In this document: piece after piece, positions 1-8,868 of the stretch
How the letters are laid out: every line of letters begins with the position of its first letter
How positions within the stretch are numbered: position 1 is the stretch's first letter
NCBI RefSeq assembly: GCF_003028575.1
Contig: NZ_PYUD01000003.1
Coordinates: 1-64,000, forward strand
Direction of reading: 5' to 3'
Length of the DNA: 64,000 bases
DNA from: Halomonas urumqiensis
GTDB lineage: Bacteria > Pseudomonadota > Gammaproteobacteria > Pseudomonadales > Halomonadaceae
Notes under the pieces: model-generated
What the model was told of the DNA's origin: nothing
What the model saw: the letters and a program-made list of their open reading frames with translations, nothing else
Databases searched by the model: none
Position numbers and translations under genes: made by a program

Positions 1-250
1 GCGAGGAAGGCGTATTCTACGTGATCGGCGTGGCGTGTCAAGCGCCATGTTTCGCCGGGGTGATGACTCACCCAGAAACTGTCGACAGCACCAAAACCCC
101 AGTACTATCAATCACTTTCTTCACTTATCACCGCCTGCAACGTTGCCCGTCGCCGGCAGCGGATGCGTACTTTACGGGTTTGATGGTGACCATGCAATAC
201 CCTGCACCAGAAAAATGTAGTCCAGATTACGCACCGTCGCCATGACCTTT
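1..250. other. Window edge, no gene assigned
   Basis: A plus-strand frame is open from the left edge to a stop at about 245, and could be the 3' end of a gene convergent with prpD. The residues near the edge (EEGVFYVIGVA) look protein-like, but the rest is low-quality sequence with many Cys, Pro and Thr and resembles no family I know. I cannot decide whether it codes. Confidence 0.2.
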
Positions 251-266
251 TCAGTGTAGCGGGATG

Positions 267-1751
267 TTAGATGACCCACTGGTCGACGAAGCGATGAACG
301 GCGGTGGCCTCCAGTGCCTGCCGATCCTTGCACAGCGTGAAGAGCTTCGTACTCCAGCCGGCTGGAAACCGTGTTGCCAGGTTGCGCTTGAACTTCTCTT
401 CGAGCATGGGAATCCCTTCGGCACGGCGACGGCGATGGCCAATGGGATATTCGACCTCCACCTTGTCGGTGGCGCTACCGTCGGTGAAGTGGACCTGGAT
501 GGCATTGGCAATGGAGCGCTTTTCGGGATCGAGGTAGTCGCTTGTATAGTGAGGTTCCTCCACGACCTCCATCTTGCCGCGCAGCTCATCGATGATCGGA
601 TTGGCCTCGTGAAAGTCATCCTCGTAGTGCTCTGCGGTGAGGCTGCCAAAGGCCAGTGGAACGGCCGTCATGTATTGCAGGCAGTGATCCCGGTCGGCGG
701 GGTTGGCAAGCGTACCCGACTTGGAAATGATGCGAATCGCCGACTCATGGGTGGTCAGCACGATTCTATCGACATCGGCAAGCCGGTCCTTGACCTGTGA
801 ATGCAGCGTGACCGCCGCCTCGCAGGCTGTCTGGGCATGAAACTCCGCGGGAAAGGCAATCTTGAACAGGATATTTTCCATCACGTAGCTGCCGAACTCT
901 CGCTGGAAGGTGAATCGCCGCTCGCTTTCCGGTTTCAACGACTGATCCTTGTTGGTCTTGCTGAACAGCACATCATAGAACCCCCACTGTGGCGCCGAGA
1001 GAGCACCGGGAATGCCCATCTCGCCACGCAGCGCAATATAGGCAAGCCGTACTCCCCGCGACGTCGCATCACCGGCGGCCCAGCTCTTGCGCGATCCTGC
1101 GTTGGGGGCGTGGCGATAGGTCCGCAGGCTCTGGCCATCGACCCAGGCATGCGAGAGTGCCGAAAGCAATTGCTGGCGATCGGCTCCCATCAGCTTTGCC
1201 ACCACCGCCGTGGTCGCCACCTTGACCAGCACCACGTGATCGAGGCCAACCCGGTTGAAAGAATTATCAAGCGCGAGCACACCCTGTATCTCGTGGGCCA
1301 TGACCATGGCCTCGAGCACCTCGCGCATCAGCAGTGGTGGTTCACCGTCGGCGACGCGTTTCTGCGAGAGATGGTCCGCCACTGCCAATATGCCGCCCAG
1401 GTTGTCGGAGGGGTGCCCCCACTCGGCGGCAAGCCAGGTGTCGTTGTAGTCGAGCCAGCGCACGATGCAGCCAATATCCCAGGCGGCCTTGACCGGATCC
1501 AGCCGGAAGGAAGTGCCCGGTACACGCGCCCCATGAGGCACCACGGTGCCCTCGACGAGAGGACCAAGATGCTTGGTGCATTCCGGAAAACGCAGCGCCA
1601 GCAGACCGCACCCCAGGGTGTCCATCAGGCAATGACGCGCGGTGTCCATTGCCTCGTCGCTCTCGATCCGGTAATCGAGCACGTAATCGGCGATCTTCTG
1701 CAGTTCGATATCGAAATCCGGGCGAATATTGGTTTCCACTGTGGCGCTCAT
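267..1751 (-). CDS. prpD: 2-methylcitrate dehydratase PrpD
   Basis: 494 residues, the usual PrpD length. MmgE/PrpD family: a large helical N-terminal domain (about 1-270) and a smaller C-terminal domain, with the conserved segment WDIGC...WLDYNDTW near residues 75-100. The family dehydrates 2-methylcitrate to 2-methylaconitate in the cytoplasmic methylcitrate cycle. I start at the ATG at 1751 because GGGAGG lies 7 nt upstream; a longer in-frame start at 1781 has no such site. It is the last gene of the run prpB-prpC-acnD-prpF-prpD. Because acnD and prpF also provide an iron-sulfur dehydratase route for the same step, the cell carries two possible dehydratases; many genomes have only one. Which one carries the flux cannot be read from sequence. 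Confidence 0.95.
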   Translation of the reverse strand: MSATVETNIRPDFDIELQKIADYVLDYRIESDEAMDTARHCLMDTLGCGLLALRFPECTKHLGPLVEGTVVPHGARVPGTSFRLDPVKAAWDIGCIVRWLDYNDTWLAAEWGHPSDNLGGILAVADHLSQKRVADGEPPLLMREVLEAMVMAHEIQGVLALDNSFNRVGLDHVVLVKVATTAVVAKLMGADRQQLLSALSHAWVDGQSLRTYRHAPNAGSRKSWAAGDATSRGVRLAYIALRGEMGIPGALSAPQWGFYDVLFSKTNKDQSLKPESERRFTFQREFGSYVMENILFKIAFPAEFHAQTACEAAVTLHSQVKDRLADVDRIVLTTHESAIRIISKSGTLANPADRDHCLQYMTAVPLAFGSLTAEHYEDDFHEANPIIDELRGKMEVVEEPHYTSDYLDPEKRSIANAIQVHFTDGSATDKVEVEYPIGHRRRRAEGIPMLEEKFKRNLATRFPAGWSTKLFTLCKDRQALEATAVHRFVDQWVI

Positions 1752-1824
1752 GCTGTCCTCCCGTTGCAAATCGTTAGCCAACCCCCTTCACTATAGAGAA
1801 CCTGCTCCCCGTCGGCCGGCTCCC

Positions 1825-3018
1825 TCAGAAGCTGTCGCCCGGCACGCGAACAACACCTTCCATCAATACCCTTGCACTGCGGCTCATGATTGCCTTGGTG
1901 GCGGTCCACTGGCCGTCGACCTTGCTTGCCTCGGCACCGACCCGCAGGGTGCCGGAGGGGTGACCAAACAGCACCGAGCTGCGATCCCCTCCTCCGGCGG
2001 CGAGGTTGACCAGGGTGCCGGGTATCGCTGCGGCGGTGCCGATGGCAACGGCAGCGGTACCCATCATCGCGTGGTGCAACTTGCCCATGGAAAGCGCACG
2101 CACAAGCAAGTCGACATCACTTGCCTTGATCGACTTGCCGCTGGACGAGACATAGTCCGCAGGCCGAGCGACGAAAGCCACCTTGGGGGTGTGCTGCCGG
2201 TTGACCGCTTCGGCCACATCCTGGATCAGCCCCATACGCAGGGCGCCGTGGGCACGAATCGTCTCGAACCTCGCCAGTGCCTCGGCATCGCCATTGATCG
2301 CCTCCTGCAGCTCGGTACCGGTATAGCCGAGCTGCTCGGCATCGAGAAAGATGGTCGGAATGCCAGCATTGATCATGGTGGCCTGGAGAAACCCGACACC
2401 CGGCACCTCGAGCTCGTCGACCAGGTTCCCGGTGGGAAACATGGCACCTGCGCCATCCGCTGGGTCCATGAATTCCACCGGCACTTCAGCGGCAGGAAAC
2501 GTCACGCCATCGAGTTCGAAATCCCCCGTTTCCTGGACCTCGCCATTGGTGATTGGTACATGAGAGATAATGGTCTTGCCGATGTTGGCCTGCCAGATGC
2601 GCACAGTCGCTACGCCATTGGCGGGTATCCGGCTGGCATCCACCAAGCCGTTGCTGATCGCGAAGGGCCCCACGGCGGCGGAGAGATTGCCGCAGTTGCC
2701 GCTCCAGTCGACGAACGGCTTGTCGATTGACACCTGGCCGAACAGGTAATCGACATCGTGGTCAGGACTCTCGCTCTTCGAGAGGATCACGGTCTTGCTG
2801 GTGCTGGAGGTCGCGCCACCCATGCCGTCGATCTGCTTCTGGTAGGGGTCGGGGCTGCCGATCACGCGCATCAACAAGCGATCACGTGCCTCGCCGGGCG
2901 AGCGAGCCGACTCGGGCAGGTCCTGAAGACGGAAGAACACGCCCTTGCTGGTGCCACCACGCATGTAAGTGGCGGGAATCCTGATCTGGGGAACATGCGT
3001 CCGCGAATCGTCGGCCAT
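1825..3018 (-). CDS. prpF: 2-methylaconitate cis-trans isomerase PrpF
   Basis: 397 residues, typical of PrpF. The N-terminal signature YMRGGTSKGVFF and the later SGNCGNLSAA segment match the PrpF family, which has a diaminopimelate-epimerase-like fold. PrpF isomerises the trans-2-methylaconitate released by AcnD to the cis form so that aconitase can finish the conversion to 2-methylisocitrate. The start at 3018 (MADDSRTH) has AGGA about 10 nt upstream and leaves an 82-nt gap after acnD; the longer frame from 3144 would run into acnD and lacks a convincing site. Its pairing with acnD is the usual arrangement and supports the call. Confidence 0.94.
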   Translation of the reverse strand: MADDSRTHVPQIRIPATYMRGGTSKGVFFRLQDLPESARSPGEARDRLLMRVIGSPDPYQKQIDGMGGATSSTSKTVILSKSESPDHDVDYLFGQVSIDKPFVDWSGNCGNLSAAVGPFAISNGLVDASRIPANGVATVRIWQANIGKTIISHVPITNGEVQETGDFELDGVTFPAAEVPVEFMDPADGAGAMFPTGNLVDELEVPGVGFLQATMINAGIPTIFLDAEQLGYTGTELQEAINGDAEALARFETIRAHGALRMGLIQDVAEAVNRQHTPKVAFVARPADYVSSSGKSIKASDVDLLVRALSMGKLHHAMMGTAAVAIGTAAAIPGTLVNLAAGGGDRSSVLFGHPSGTLRVGAEASKVDGQWTATKAIMSRSARVLMEGVVRVPGDSF

Positions 3019-3100
3019 GGAAGTCGGTTCCTGTGTTGGGAGAAAAATCGACCCGGCAATAGTAGCCGGGTCGAACATGTGGACACGCTGGTCGTCCGGC

Positions 3101-5752
3101 TCAGCCGGCTGCCTCGACCGTGGACTCGAGAAAGTCCTGGGCAAAGCGCTGCAGCACGCCGCCAGCGGAGTAGATGGATACCTCCTCGGCGGTATCCAGG
3201 CGGCAGATCACTGGTACCCGCTCGGTATCACCGTTGCGGCGATGCATGACCAGCGTCAACGCGGCCCGCGGCGAGTACTCGCCTTCCACGTCGAAGGTTT
3301 CAGTACCGTCGATGGCCAGTGTGTGGCGAGTCGTGCCCTGCTCGAACTGCAGTGGCATGACCCCCATGCCGATCAGGTTGGTGCGGTGAATCCGCTCGAA
3401 GCCCTCGGCGACAATGGCCTCGACACCGGCAAGCGCCACACCCTTGGCCGCCCAGTCACGCGACGAGCCCTGGCCATAGTCGGCACCGGCAATGATGATC
3501 AGCGGCTGGCCGCGTTCCATGTAGGTCTCGATGGCTTCCCACATGCGTGTGACCTTGCCTTCCGGCTCGATCCGCGCAAGCGAGCCCTGCTTTACCTCAC
3601 CGTTGTCGTCACGCACCATTTCGTTGAAAAGCTTGGGATTGGCAAGCGTGGCCCGCTGGGCGGTCAGGTGATCACCGCGGTGGGTGGCGTAGGAATTGAA
3701 GTCCTCCTCCGGCAGGCCCATCTTGTCCAGGTACTCCCCCGCGGCACTGTCGAGCATGATGGCGTTGGATGGTGACAGGTGGTCCGTGGTGATATTGTCC
3801 GGCAGCACCGCCAGCGGTCGCATTCCCTTCAACGCACGCTCCCCCGCCATGTTGCCTTCCCAGTAGGGCGGGCGGCGAATGTAGGTACTTTGCGCTCGCC
3901 ATTCATAGAGCGGGTTGACCGTTGCACGCGCGCTCTTGTCGAGGTCGAACATCGGGATGTAGGTGGCACGAAACTGTTCCGGCTTGACGCTCTGCTTGAC
4001 GATGGCATCGATCTCTTCATCGGAGGGCCAGATGTCCTTCAACGTGACCGGATTGCCATCGGCATCATGGCCCAGCGCATCCTTTTCGATATCGAAGCGG
4101 ATGGTGCCGGCGATGGCATAGGCCACCACCAGCGGAGGGGATGCCAGGAACGCCTGCTTGGCATAGGGGTGGATGCGACCATCGAAGTTGCGATTGCCGG
4201 ATAGTACCGCCGTGGCATAGAGGTCACGGTCGACGATCTCCTGCTGGATCGTCGGGTCCAGTGCACCACTCATGCCGTTGCAGGTGGTGCAGGCAAATGC
4301 CACCACGCCGAAACCAAGGGACTCCAGCTCACTCAGCAGCTCGGCTTCTTCCAGGTACATCTTGACGGTCTTGGAACCCGGGGCAAGCGAGCTCTTGACC
4401 CATGGCTTGCGGGTCAAGCCAAGCTTGTTGGCATTGCGGGCGATCAGGCCAGCCGCCACCATGTTGCGCGGATTGCTGGTGTTGGTGCAGCTGGTAATGG
4501 CGGCGATGATCACCGCGCCATCCGGCATCCTGCCCGCCTTCTCCTCTGCCTGTGCCTTGTCGAGATCCACTGCAATGCCGCGCTTGGCGAGCTCGGAGGT
4601 GGGCAGATGAGCATGCGGATTGGAGGGACCCGCCAGGGTCCGGGTCACCGAGGAAAGATCGAAGGTCAGTACCCGCTCATACTCGACATCTCGCAGGCTG
4701 TCGGCCCATAGCCCGACTTCCCTGGCATAGGTCTCGACCAGCGCCACTTGATCGTCGTCACGCCCTGTCAGCTTGAGATAATCGATGGTCTGATCATCGA
4801 TATAAAACATCGCCGCGGTGGCACCATATTCCGGGGTCATGTTGGAGATGGTCGCGCGGTCGCCCACAGTCAGCGCGTCGGCGCCCTCGCCATAGAACTC
4901 AAGGTACGCCCCCACCACCCGCTCGCGACGCAGGAACTCGGTCAGCGCCAGCACCATGTCGGTACTGGTGATGCCGGGCTGAAGCCTGCCGGTAAGCTCG
5001 ACACCGACGATGTCGGGCAGGCGCATCATCGAGGCCCGCCCCAGCATCACGCTTTCGGCTTCAAGGCCACCCACGCCCACCGATATCACGCCCAGCGCAT
5101 CGACCATCGGGGTATGGCTGTCGGTGCCTACGCAGGTATCCGGGAAGGCCACGATCTTGCCCTGCCTATCGGCCTGCTTCTGCACCACCGGCGACATCTT
5201 CTCCAGATTGATCTGGTGCATGATGCCGTTGCCGGGCGGGATCACGTCGACATTCTCGAACGCCGTCTTGGTCCAGTCGATGAAGTGGAAGCGATCGTCG
5301 TTGCGGCGATCCTCGACGGCACGGTTCTTCTCGAAGGCATCCTTCTCGAAGCCGGCATGCTCGACGGCCAGCGAATGGTCGACGATCAACTGGGTTGGCA
5401 CCACCGGGTTGACCTTGGCCGGGTCACCGCCCTTCTCGGCGATGGCATCACGCAAGCCGGCCAGGTCGACCAGCGCCGTCTGGCCCAGAATGTCGTGGCA
5501 TACCACACGGGCGGGATACCAGGGGAAATCCAGGTCGCGCCGGCGTTCGATCAACTGCACGAGCGCATCGCGCAGCTCGGCAGGATCACAACGCCGCACC
5601 AACTGTTCGGCCAGCACACGCGAGGTATACGGCAAGCCTGCGTAGGCACCGGGCTTGATCGCCTCAACGGCGGCACGTACATCGAAGTAATCGAACGATG
5701 TGCCGGGCAGCGGCTTGCGATAGTCACTGTTCATGTCGGGAATCACGGTCAT
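3101..5752 (-). CDS. acnD: Fe/S-dependent 2-methylisocitrate dehydratase AcnD
   Basis: 883 residues, aconitase superfamily. The three [4Fe-4S] ligands are visible: Cys422 in SCTNTSNP and Cys488/Cys491 in ACTTCNG. The substrate-binding segment DTCVGTDSHTP lies near 205-215. The C-terminal swivel domain contains GADYGQGSSRDWAAKG. In the methylcitrate cycle AcnD dehydrates 2-methylcitrate; it acts with PrpF. Assignment as AcnD rather than AcnA rests mainly on its place between prpC and prpF. The ATG overlaps the prpC stop (ATGA), suggesting translational coupling; a second ATG six codons in (5734) is an alternative start. Confidence 0.94.
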   Translation of the reverse strand: MTVIPDMNSDYRKPLPGTSFDYFDVRAAVEAIKPGAYAGLPYTSRVLAEQLVRRCDPAELRDALVQLIERRRDLDFPWYPARVVCHDILGQTALVDLAGLRDAIAEKGGDPAKVNPVVPTQLIVDHSLAVEHAGFEKDAFEKNRAVEDRRNDDRFHFIDWTKTAFENVDVIPPGNGIMHQINLEKMSPVVQKQADRQGKIVAFPDTCVGTDSHTPMVDALGVISVGVGGLEAESVMLGRASMMRLPDIVGVELTGRLQPGITSTDMVLALTEFLRRERVVGAYLEFYGEGADALTVGDRATISNMTPEYGATAAMFYIDDQTIDYLKLTGRDDDQVALVETYAREVGLWADSLRDVEYERVLTFDLSSVTRTLAGPSNPHAHLPTSELAKRGIAVDLDKAQAEEKAGRMPDGAVIIAAITSCTNTSNPRNMVAAGLIARNANKLGLTRKPWVKSSLAPGSKTVKMYLEEAELLSELESLGFGVVAFACTTCNGMSGALDPTIQQEIVDRDLYATAVLSGNRNFDGRIHPYAKQAFLASPPLVVAYAIAGTIRFDIEKDALGHDADGNPVTLKDIWPSDEEIDAIVKQSVKPEQFRATYIPMFDLDKSARATVNPLYEWRAQSTYIRRPPYWEGNMAGERALKGMRPLAVLPDNITTDHLSPSNAIMLDSAAGEYLDKMGLPEEDFNSYATHRGDHLTAQRATLANPKLFNEMVRDDNGEVKQGSLARIEPEGKVTRMWEAIETYMERGQPLIIIAGADYGQGSSRDWAAKGVALAGVEAIVAEGFERIHRTNLIGMGVMPLQFEQGTTRHTLAIDGTETFDVEGEYSPRAALTLVMHRRNGDTERVPVICRLDTAEEVSIYSAGGVLQRFAQDFLESTVEAAG

Positions 5753-6876
5753 TCACGCTCCTCGATCGGCACCCAGACGCTGTGCTCGGGGCCGGTATAG
5801 TCGGCGCTGGGGCGAATGATGCGGTTGTTGGCACGCTGCTCGAACACATGGGCACACCAGCCTGTCACTCGCGAGCAAACGAAGATCGGTGTGAACAGCT
5901 TGGTTGGGATATCCATGAAGTAATAGGCGCTGGCATGGAAGAAGTCCGCGTTGCAGAACAGTTTCTTCTCGCGCCACATCACCGCCTCGACGCGCTCGGA
6001 GACCGGGTACAGCACGCTGTCGCCGACATCCTCGGCGAGCTTGCTGGACCAATGCTTGATGATCGCGTTGCGTGGGTCGGACTCGCGATAGATCGCGTGG
6101 CCGAAGCCCATGATCTTTTCCTTGCGCTCGAGCATGCCCATGATCTCGCGCTCGGCCTCGTCGGCGGAGGTCCAGTTCTCGATCATCGCCATGGCGGCCT
6201 CGTTGGCACCGCCATGCAGCGGGCCGCGCAACGAGCCGATGGCCCCGGTCACGCACGAGTGCATGTCGGAAAGCGTGGAGGCGCACACTCGCGCGGTAAA
6301 GGTCGAGGCGTTGAATTCATGCTCGGCATACAGGATCAGCGAGACGTTCATGACTCGGGCATGCAGGTCGCTTGGGGCCTTGTCACGCAGTAGATGCAGG
6401 AAGTGGGCTCCAACCGATTCATCGTCGGTCTCGGTCTCGATACGCACGCCATCATGGGAGTAGCGATACCAGTAGCAGATGATCGACGGCAGTATCGCCA
6501 GCAGGCGATCGGAGGCATCCTGCTGCTCATCGAAGCTCTCCTCGGTCTCGAGATTACCGAGCATCGAGGCGCCAGTGCGCATGACATCCATCGGATGGGC
6601 GCTCGCCGGAATCTGCTCCAGCACGTTCTTGAGTGCCTGGGGCAGACCACGCAGCCCCTTGAGCTTGGTGATGTAGGCATCCAGCTCGGCCTGGTTCGGC
6701 AGCTTGCCCTTGAGCAGCAGGTAGGCCACTTCCTCGAAGCGCGCCTTCTCGGCCAGTTCCTTGATATCGAACCCGCGATAGGTTAAGCCAGAACCGCTCT
6801 TGCCCACGGTACAAAGTGCGGTTGCCCCTGCGCTCTGGCCGCGCAGGCCAGCTCCACCGATAGGTTTATCAGCCAT
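5749..6876 (-). CDS. prpC: 2-methylcitrate synthase PrpC
   Basis: 375 residues, citrate synthase family, the short prpC-type length. Active-site residues are visible: His221 in GPLHGGANE, His260 in MGFGHAIY and Asp311 in CNADFF, plus AEHEFNAS around His186. It condenses propionyl-CoA with oxaloacetate to 2-methylcitrate and CoA. AGGAG stands 8 nt before the ATG. It follows prpB by 38 nt and its stop overlaps the acnD start, so prpB, prpC and acnD are probably one transcript. Context separates it from the main citrate synthase gltA, which is longer in related bacteria. Confidence 0.96.
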   Translation of the reverse strand: MADKPIGGAGLRGQSAGATALCTVGKSGSGLTYRGFDIKELAEKARFEEVAYLLLKGKLPNQAELDAYITKLKGLRGLPQALKNVLEQIPASAHPMDVMRTGASMLGNLETEESFDEQQDASDRLLAILPSIICYWYRYSHDGVRIETETDDESVGAHFLHLLRDKAPSDLHARVMNVSLILYAEHEFNASTFTARVCASTLSDMHSCVTGAIGSLRGPLHGGANEAAMAMIENWTSADEAEREIMGMLERKEKIMGFGHAIYRESDPRNAIIKHWSSKLAEDVGDSVLYPVSERVEAVMWREKKLFCNADFFHASAYYFMDIPTKLFTPIFVCSRVTGWCAHVFEQRANNRIIRPSADYTGPEHSVWVPIEERE

Positions 6877-6914
6877 GTCGTGTCTCCTGGTAAGTCGTGT
6901 TGTTATCGTGAGCG

Positions 6915-7808
6915 CTATGCCGTGTCGCCATCCTTGTCGGCAAACAGGGCATCGAGCTTCTGCTCGAAGGCGTGGTAATCGAGAAAGTCGTAGAGCTCAT
7001 CGCGTGTCTGCATCAAGTCAACGACGTCCCGCTGGTGGCCCTGGGCGTGGATACTCTGGTAGACCTTCAGGGCAGCGGCGTTCATGGCGCGGAATGCCGA
7101 CAGCGGGTAGAGCACCATGCGGCAGCCCACCTCGCCAAGCTCCTGCTGGCTGAACAGCGGCGTGGCGCCGAATTCGGTGATATTGGCGAGTATCGGGGCG
7201 TCGACACGCTCACAGAAGGCGCGATAGTCATCCAGGGTATGCACCGCTTCGGCGAAGATCGCATCGGCACCGGCCGCGATACAGGCGCGGGCACGCTCGA
7301 TGGCGGAATCCAGGCCATCCTTCTGGAAGGCATCGGTACGCGCGATCAGGTAGAAGTCGGGATCGATACGCGCATCGGCGGCGGCCTTGACCCGATCGAC
7401 CATCTCCTGCTGGGAAACGATCGCCTTGTTGGGACGGTGGCCACAGCGCTTCTGCGCCACCTGATCCTCGAGGTGCACGGCGGCCACCCCGGCACGCTGC
7501 ATCTCCTTGACGGTGCGCGCGATATTGAAGGCGCCCCCCCAGCCGGTATCGATATCCACCAGCAACGGCAAGTCGGTGGCACCGCAGATGCGATGGGCAT
7601 CCTCGACCACATCGTTCATGGTGGTCATGCCGAGGTCGGGAAGACCGTACGAGGCATTGGCCACGCCACCGCCAGACAGGTAGATCGCCTGGTGACCGAC
7701 TCGCTTGGCCATCATCGCGGTGTAGGCATTGATGGTGCCAACGATGGGTAGCGGCCGATTGGCCTCTAGTGCGGCGCGAAAACGGGCACCGGGGGTCTGA
7801 TTGGTCAT
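6915..7808 (-). CDS. prpB: Methylisocitrate lyase PrpB
   Basis: 297 residues, isocitrate lyase/PEP mutase family. Catalytic Cys122 sits in [20 protein letters not shown] (about 45-55) and the metal-binding DIDTGWG (85-91) are present. It cleaves 2-methylisocitrate to pyruvate and succinate, ending the methylcitrate cycle. The ATG has AGGAG 7 nt upstream. It is the first structural gene of the cluster, 90 nt below the GntR regulator on the same strand. The gap between them contains an 11-bp direct repeat at 7831-7856. Confidence 0.96.
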   Translation of the reverse strand: MTNQTPGARFRAALEANRPLPIVGTINAYTAMMAKRVGHQAIYLSGGGVANASYGLPDLGMTTMNDVVEDAHRICGATDLPLLVDIDTGWGGAFNIARTVKEMQRAGVAAVHLEDQVAQKRCGHRPNKAIVSQQEMVDRVKAAADARIDPDFYLIARTDAFQKDGLDSAIERARACIAAGADAIFAEAVHTLDDYRAFCERVDAPILANITEFGATPLFSQQELGEVGCRMVLYPLSAFRAMNAAALKVYQSIHAQGHQRDVVDLMQTRDELYDFLDYHAFEQKLDALFADKDGDTA

Positions 7809-7830
7809 GCGAGGTCTCCTGGCTGTTCTA

Positions 7831-7856
7831 TATCAATCTGGTCTGTATCAATCTGG
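7831..7856. repeat. 11-bp direct repeat upstream of prpB
   Basis: TATCAATCTGG occurs twice, at 7831-7841 and 7846-7856, with a 15-bp period, 23-48 bases upstream of the prpB start codon. It could be a small tandem duplication or a pair of protein-binding half-sites. It does not match the palindromes in front of the regulator gene. Confidence 0.5.
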
Positions 7857-7898
7857 AAGCGACTAGCGTGCGGGGAGCCACCTTGATATTGGCGAGTA

Positions 7899-8639
7899 TC
7901 AGTGAGTCTCCTGGGTATCCTGTTCGAGCGTGGCGGCATAACGGTCGACGACATTGGATCGTGAAGCACTGACGTGACGCCGCATCAACAGCTCGGCGAG
8001 TTCGGCATCGCCCGCCTCGATGGCATCGACGATGCGATGGTGTTCGACGAAGGCACGTTGAGGGCGTGTGCCACTGGCACTGAACTGCGTGCGATAAAGG
8101 CGCACAAGGTAATAAAGGTCATCGCACAACATCGTCATCAGCATGCGGTTATGGCTGCCAAGGACAATGCGATAGTGAAAGTCCAGATCGCCCTCGCGCT
8201 GGTAGTAGGCTTCGCCACTGCGCAGGTCGGACTGGCTCTCGTGAACCGCCAGCACCTCACGCAGCCCGGCGATCTCCTCGCGAGACATATGTTCGGCCGC
8301 CAGGCGTGCGGCCATGCTCTCTAGGGCTTCACGCACATCGAAGAGTTCGAGCAGCTCTTTCATGGATAGTTTGACGACCCTGGCACCGACATGGGGCACA
8401 CGCTCGATCAGGCGATGAGCCTCCAGGCGCCGCATGGCTTCACGCAGCGGGCCGCGCGAGATCCCGTAGCGCTTCGATAACCCCGGCTCGGTGATCTTGC
8501 TGCCCGGCGCCAGCTCGCCACGCACGATGGCGTCCTGGAGTTGCTGAAAGACACGTTCGGCCAGCGTGCGCACCTCAGGGTTCGAGGTTTCGGCCTTGAC
8601 AGAGGATGTCGCGAGGGGATGTGACTCGGCTGAGCTCAT
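7899..8639 (-). CDS. GntR/FCD family regulator, likely of propionate catabolism
   Basis: 246 residues. An N-terminal winged helix (about residues 20-95; SKRYGISRGPLREAMRRLEA is the recognition region) is followed by an all-helical FCD ligand domain (about 100-225) with the expected His residues (DFHYRIV, HHRIVDA). Its position directly before prpB on the same strand suggests that it controls the methylcitrate genes; several gammaproteobacteria use a GntR protein rather than sigma-54-dependent PrpR for this. The ATG at 8639 has no Shine-Dalgarno sequence: the bases just upstream are a 14-bp palindrome. A TTG five codons earlier is possible but equally lacks one. Ligand and targets are inferred, not seen. 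Confidence 0.88.
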   Translation of the reverse strand: MSSAESHPLATSSVKAETSNPEVRTLAERVFQQLQDAIVRGELAPGSKITEPGLSKRYGISRGPLREAMRRLEAHRLIERVPHVGARVVKLSMKELLELFDVREALESMAARLAAEHMSREEIAGLREVLAVHESQSDLRSGEAYYQREGDLDFHYRIVLGSHNRMLMTMLCDDLYYLVRLYRTQFSASGTRPQRAFVEHHRIVDAIEAGDAELAELLMRRHVSASRSNVVDRYAATLEQDTQETH

Positions 8640-8642
8640 GGC

Positions 8643-8656
8643 AATTGTCGACAATT
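8643..8656. promoter_or_regulatory. Perfect 14-bp palindrome, candidate FCD operator
   Basis: AATTGTCGACAATT is perfectly self-complementary and ends 3 bases before the regulator's ATG. The TTGT-N2-ACAA core fits the general form of FCD-type GntR operators. Binding here would block transcription or translation initiation, so autoregulation is the simplest reading. Confidence 0.6.
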
Positions 8657-8730
8657 AAATGGTGTGTGAACTGTAGCCATTGCCATTCACCGGGTCAACA
8701 GACCAGACCTATCTCGGTCCTTAGCCTTTG

Positions 8731-8742
8731 GTTGTAGACAAC
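8731..8742. promoter_or_regulatory. Second candidate FCD operator
   Basis: GTTGTAGACAAC keeps the TTGT-N2-ACAA arms of the palindrome at 8643 with an asymmetric centre. It lies between the divergent regulator and pabB genes. Confidence 0.45.
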
Positions 8743-8760
8743 TGAGCTCAAAATATCACC

Positions 8761-8772
8761 AATGTCGACAAT
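8761..8772. promoter_or_regulatory. Third candidate FCD operator
   Basis: AATGTCGACAAT shares the TGTCGACA core with the palindrome at 8643. Its centre is 30 bp from the centre of the second site, close to three helical turns, so both would face the same side of the helix. Confidence 0.45.
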
Positions 8773-8868
8773 GCTGGCTGCCTGCGTTGATGCCGCGTCA
8801 CCCAAGCGGTCAACGACAAAAAGCGTCGGCGTGCCTAGAATAGTCGCCTGTTCCGGGAAGGCGCATTG

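Noticed and set aside
801..1796. 331-codon plus-strand frame opposite prpD
   Set aside because: Shadow of a GC-rich gene on the other strand; composition and lack of any motif indicate no protein.
4748..5800. 350-codon plus-strand frame opposite acnD
   Set aside because: Antisense to well-supported acnD, rich in His, Arg and Gln, with no family features.
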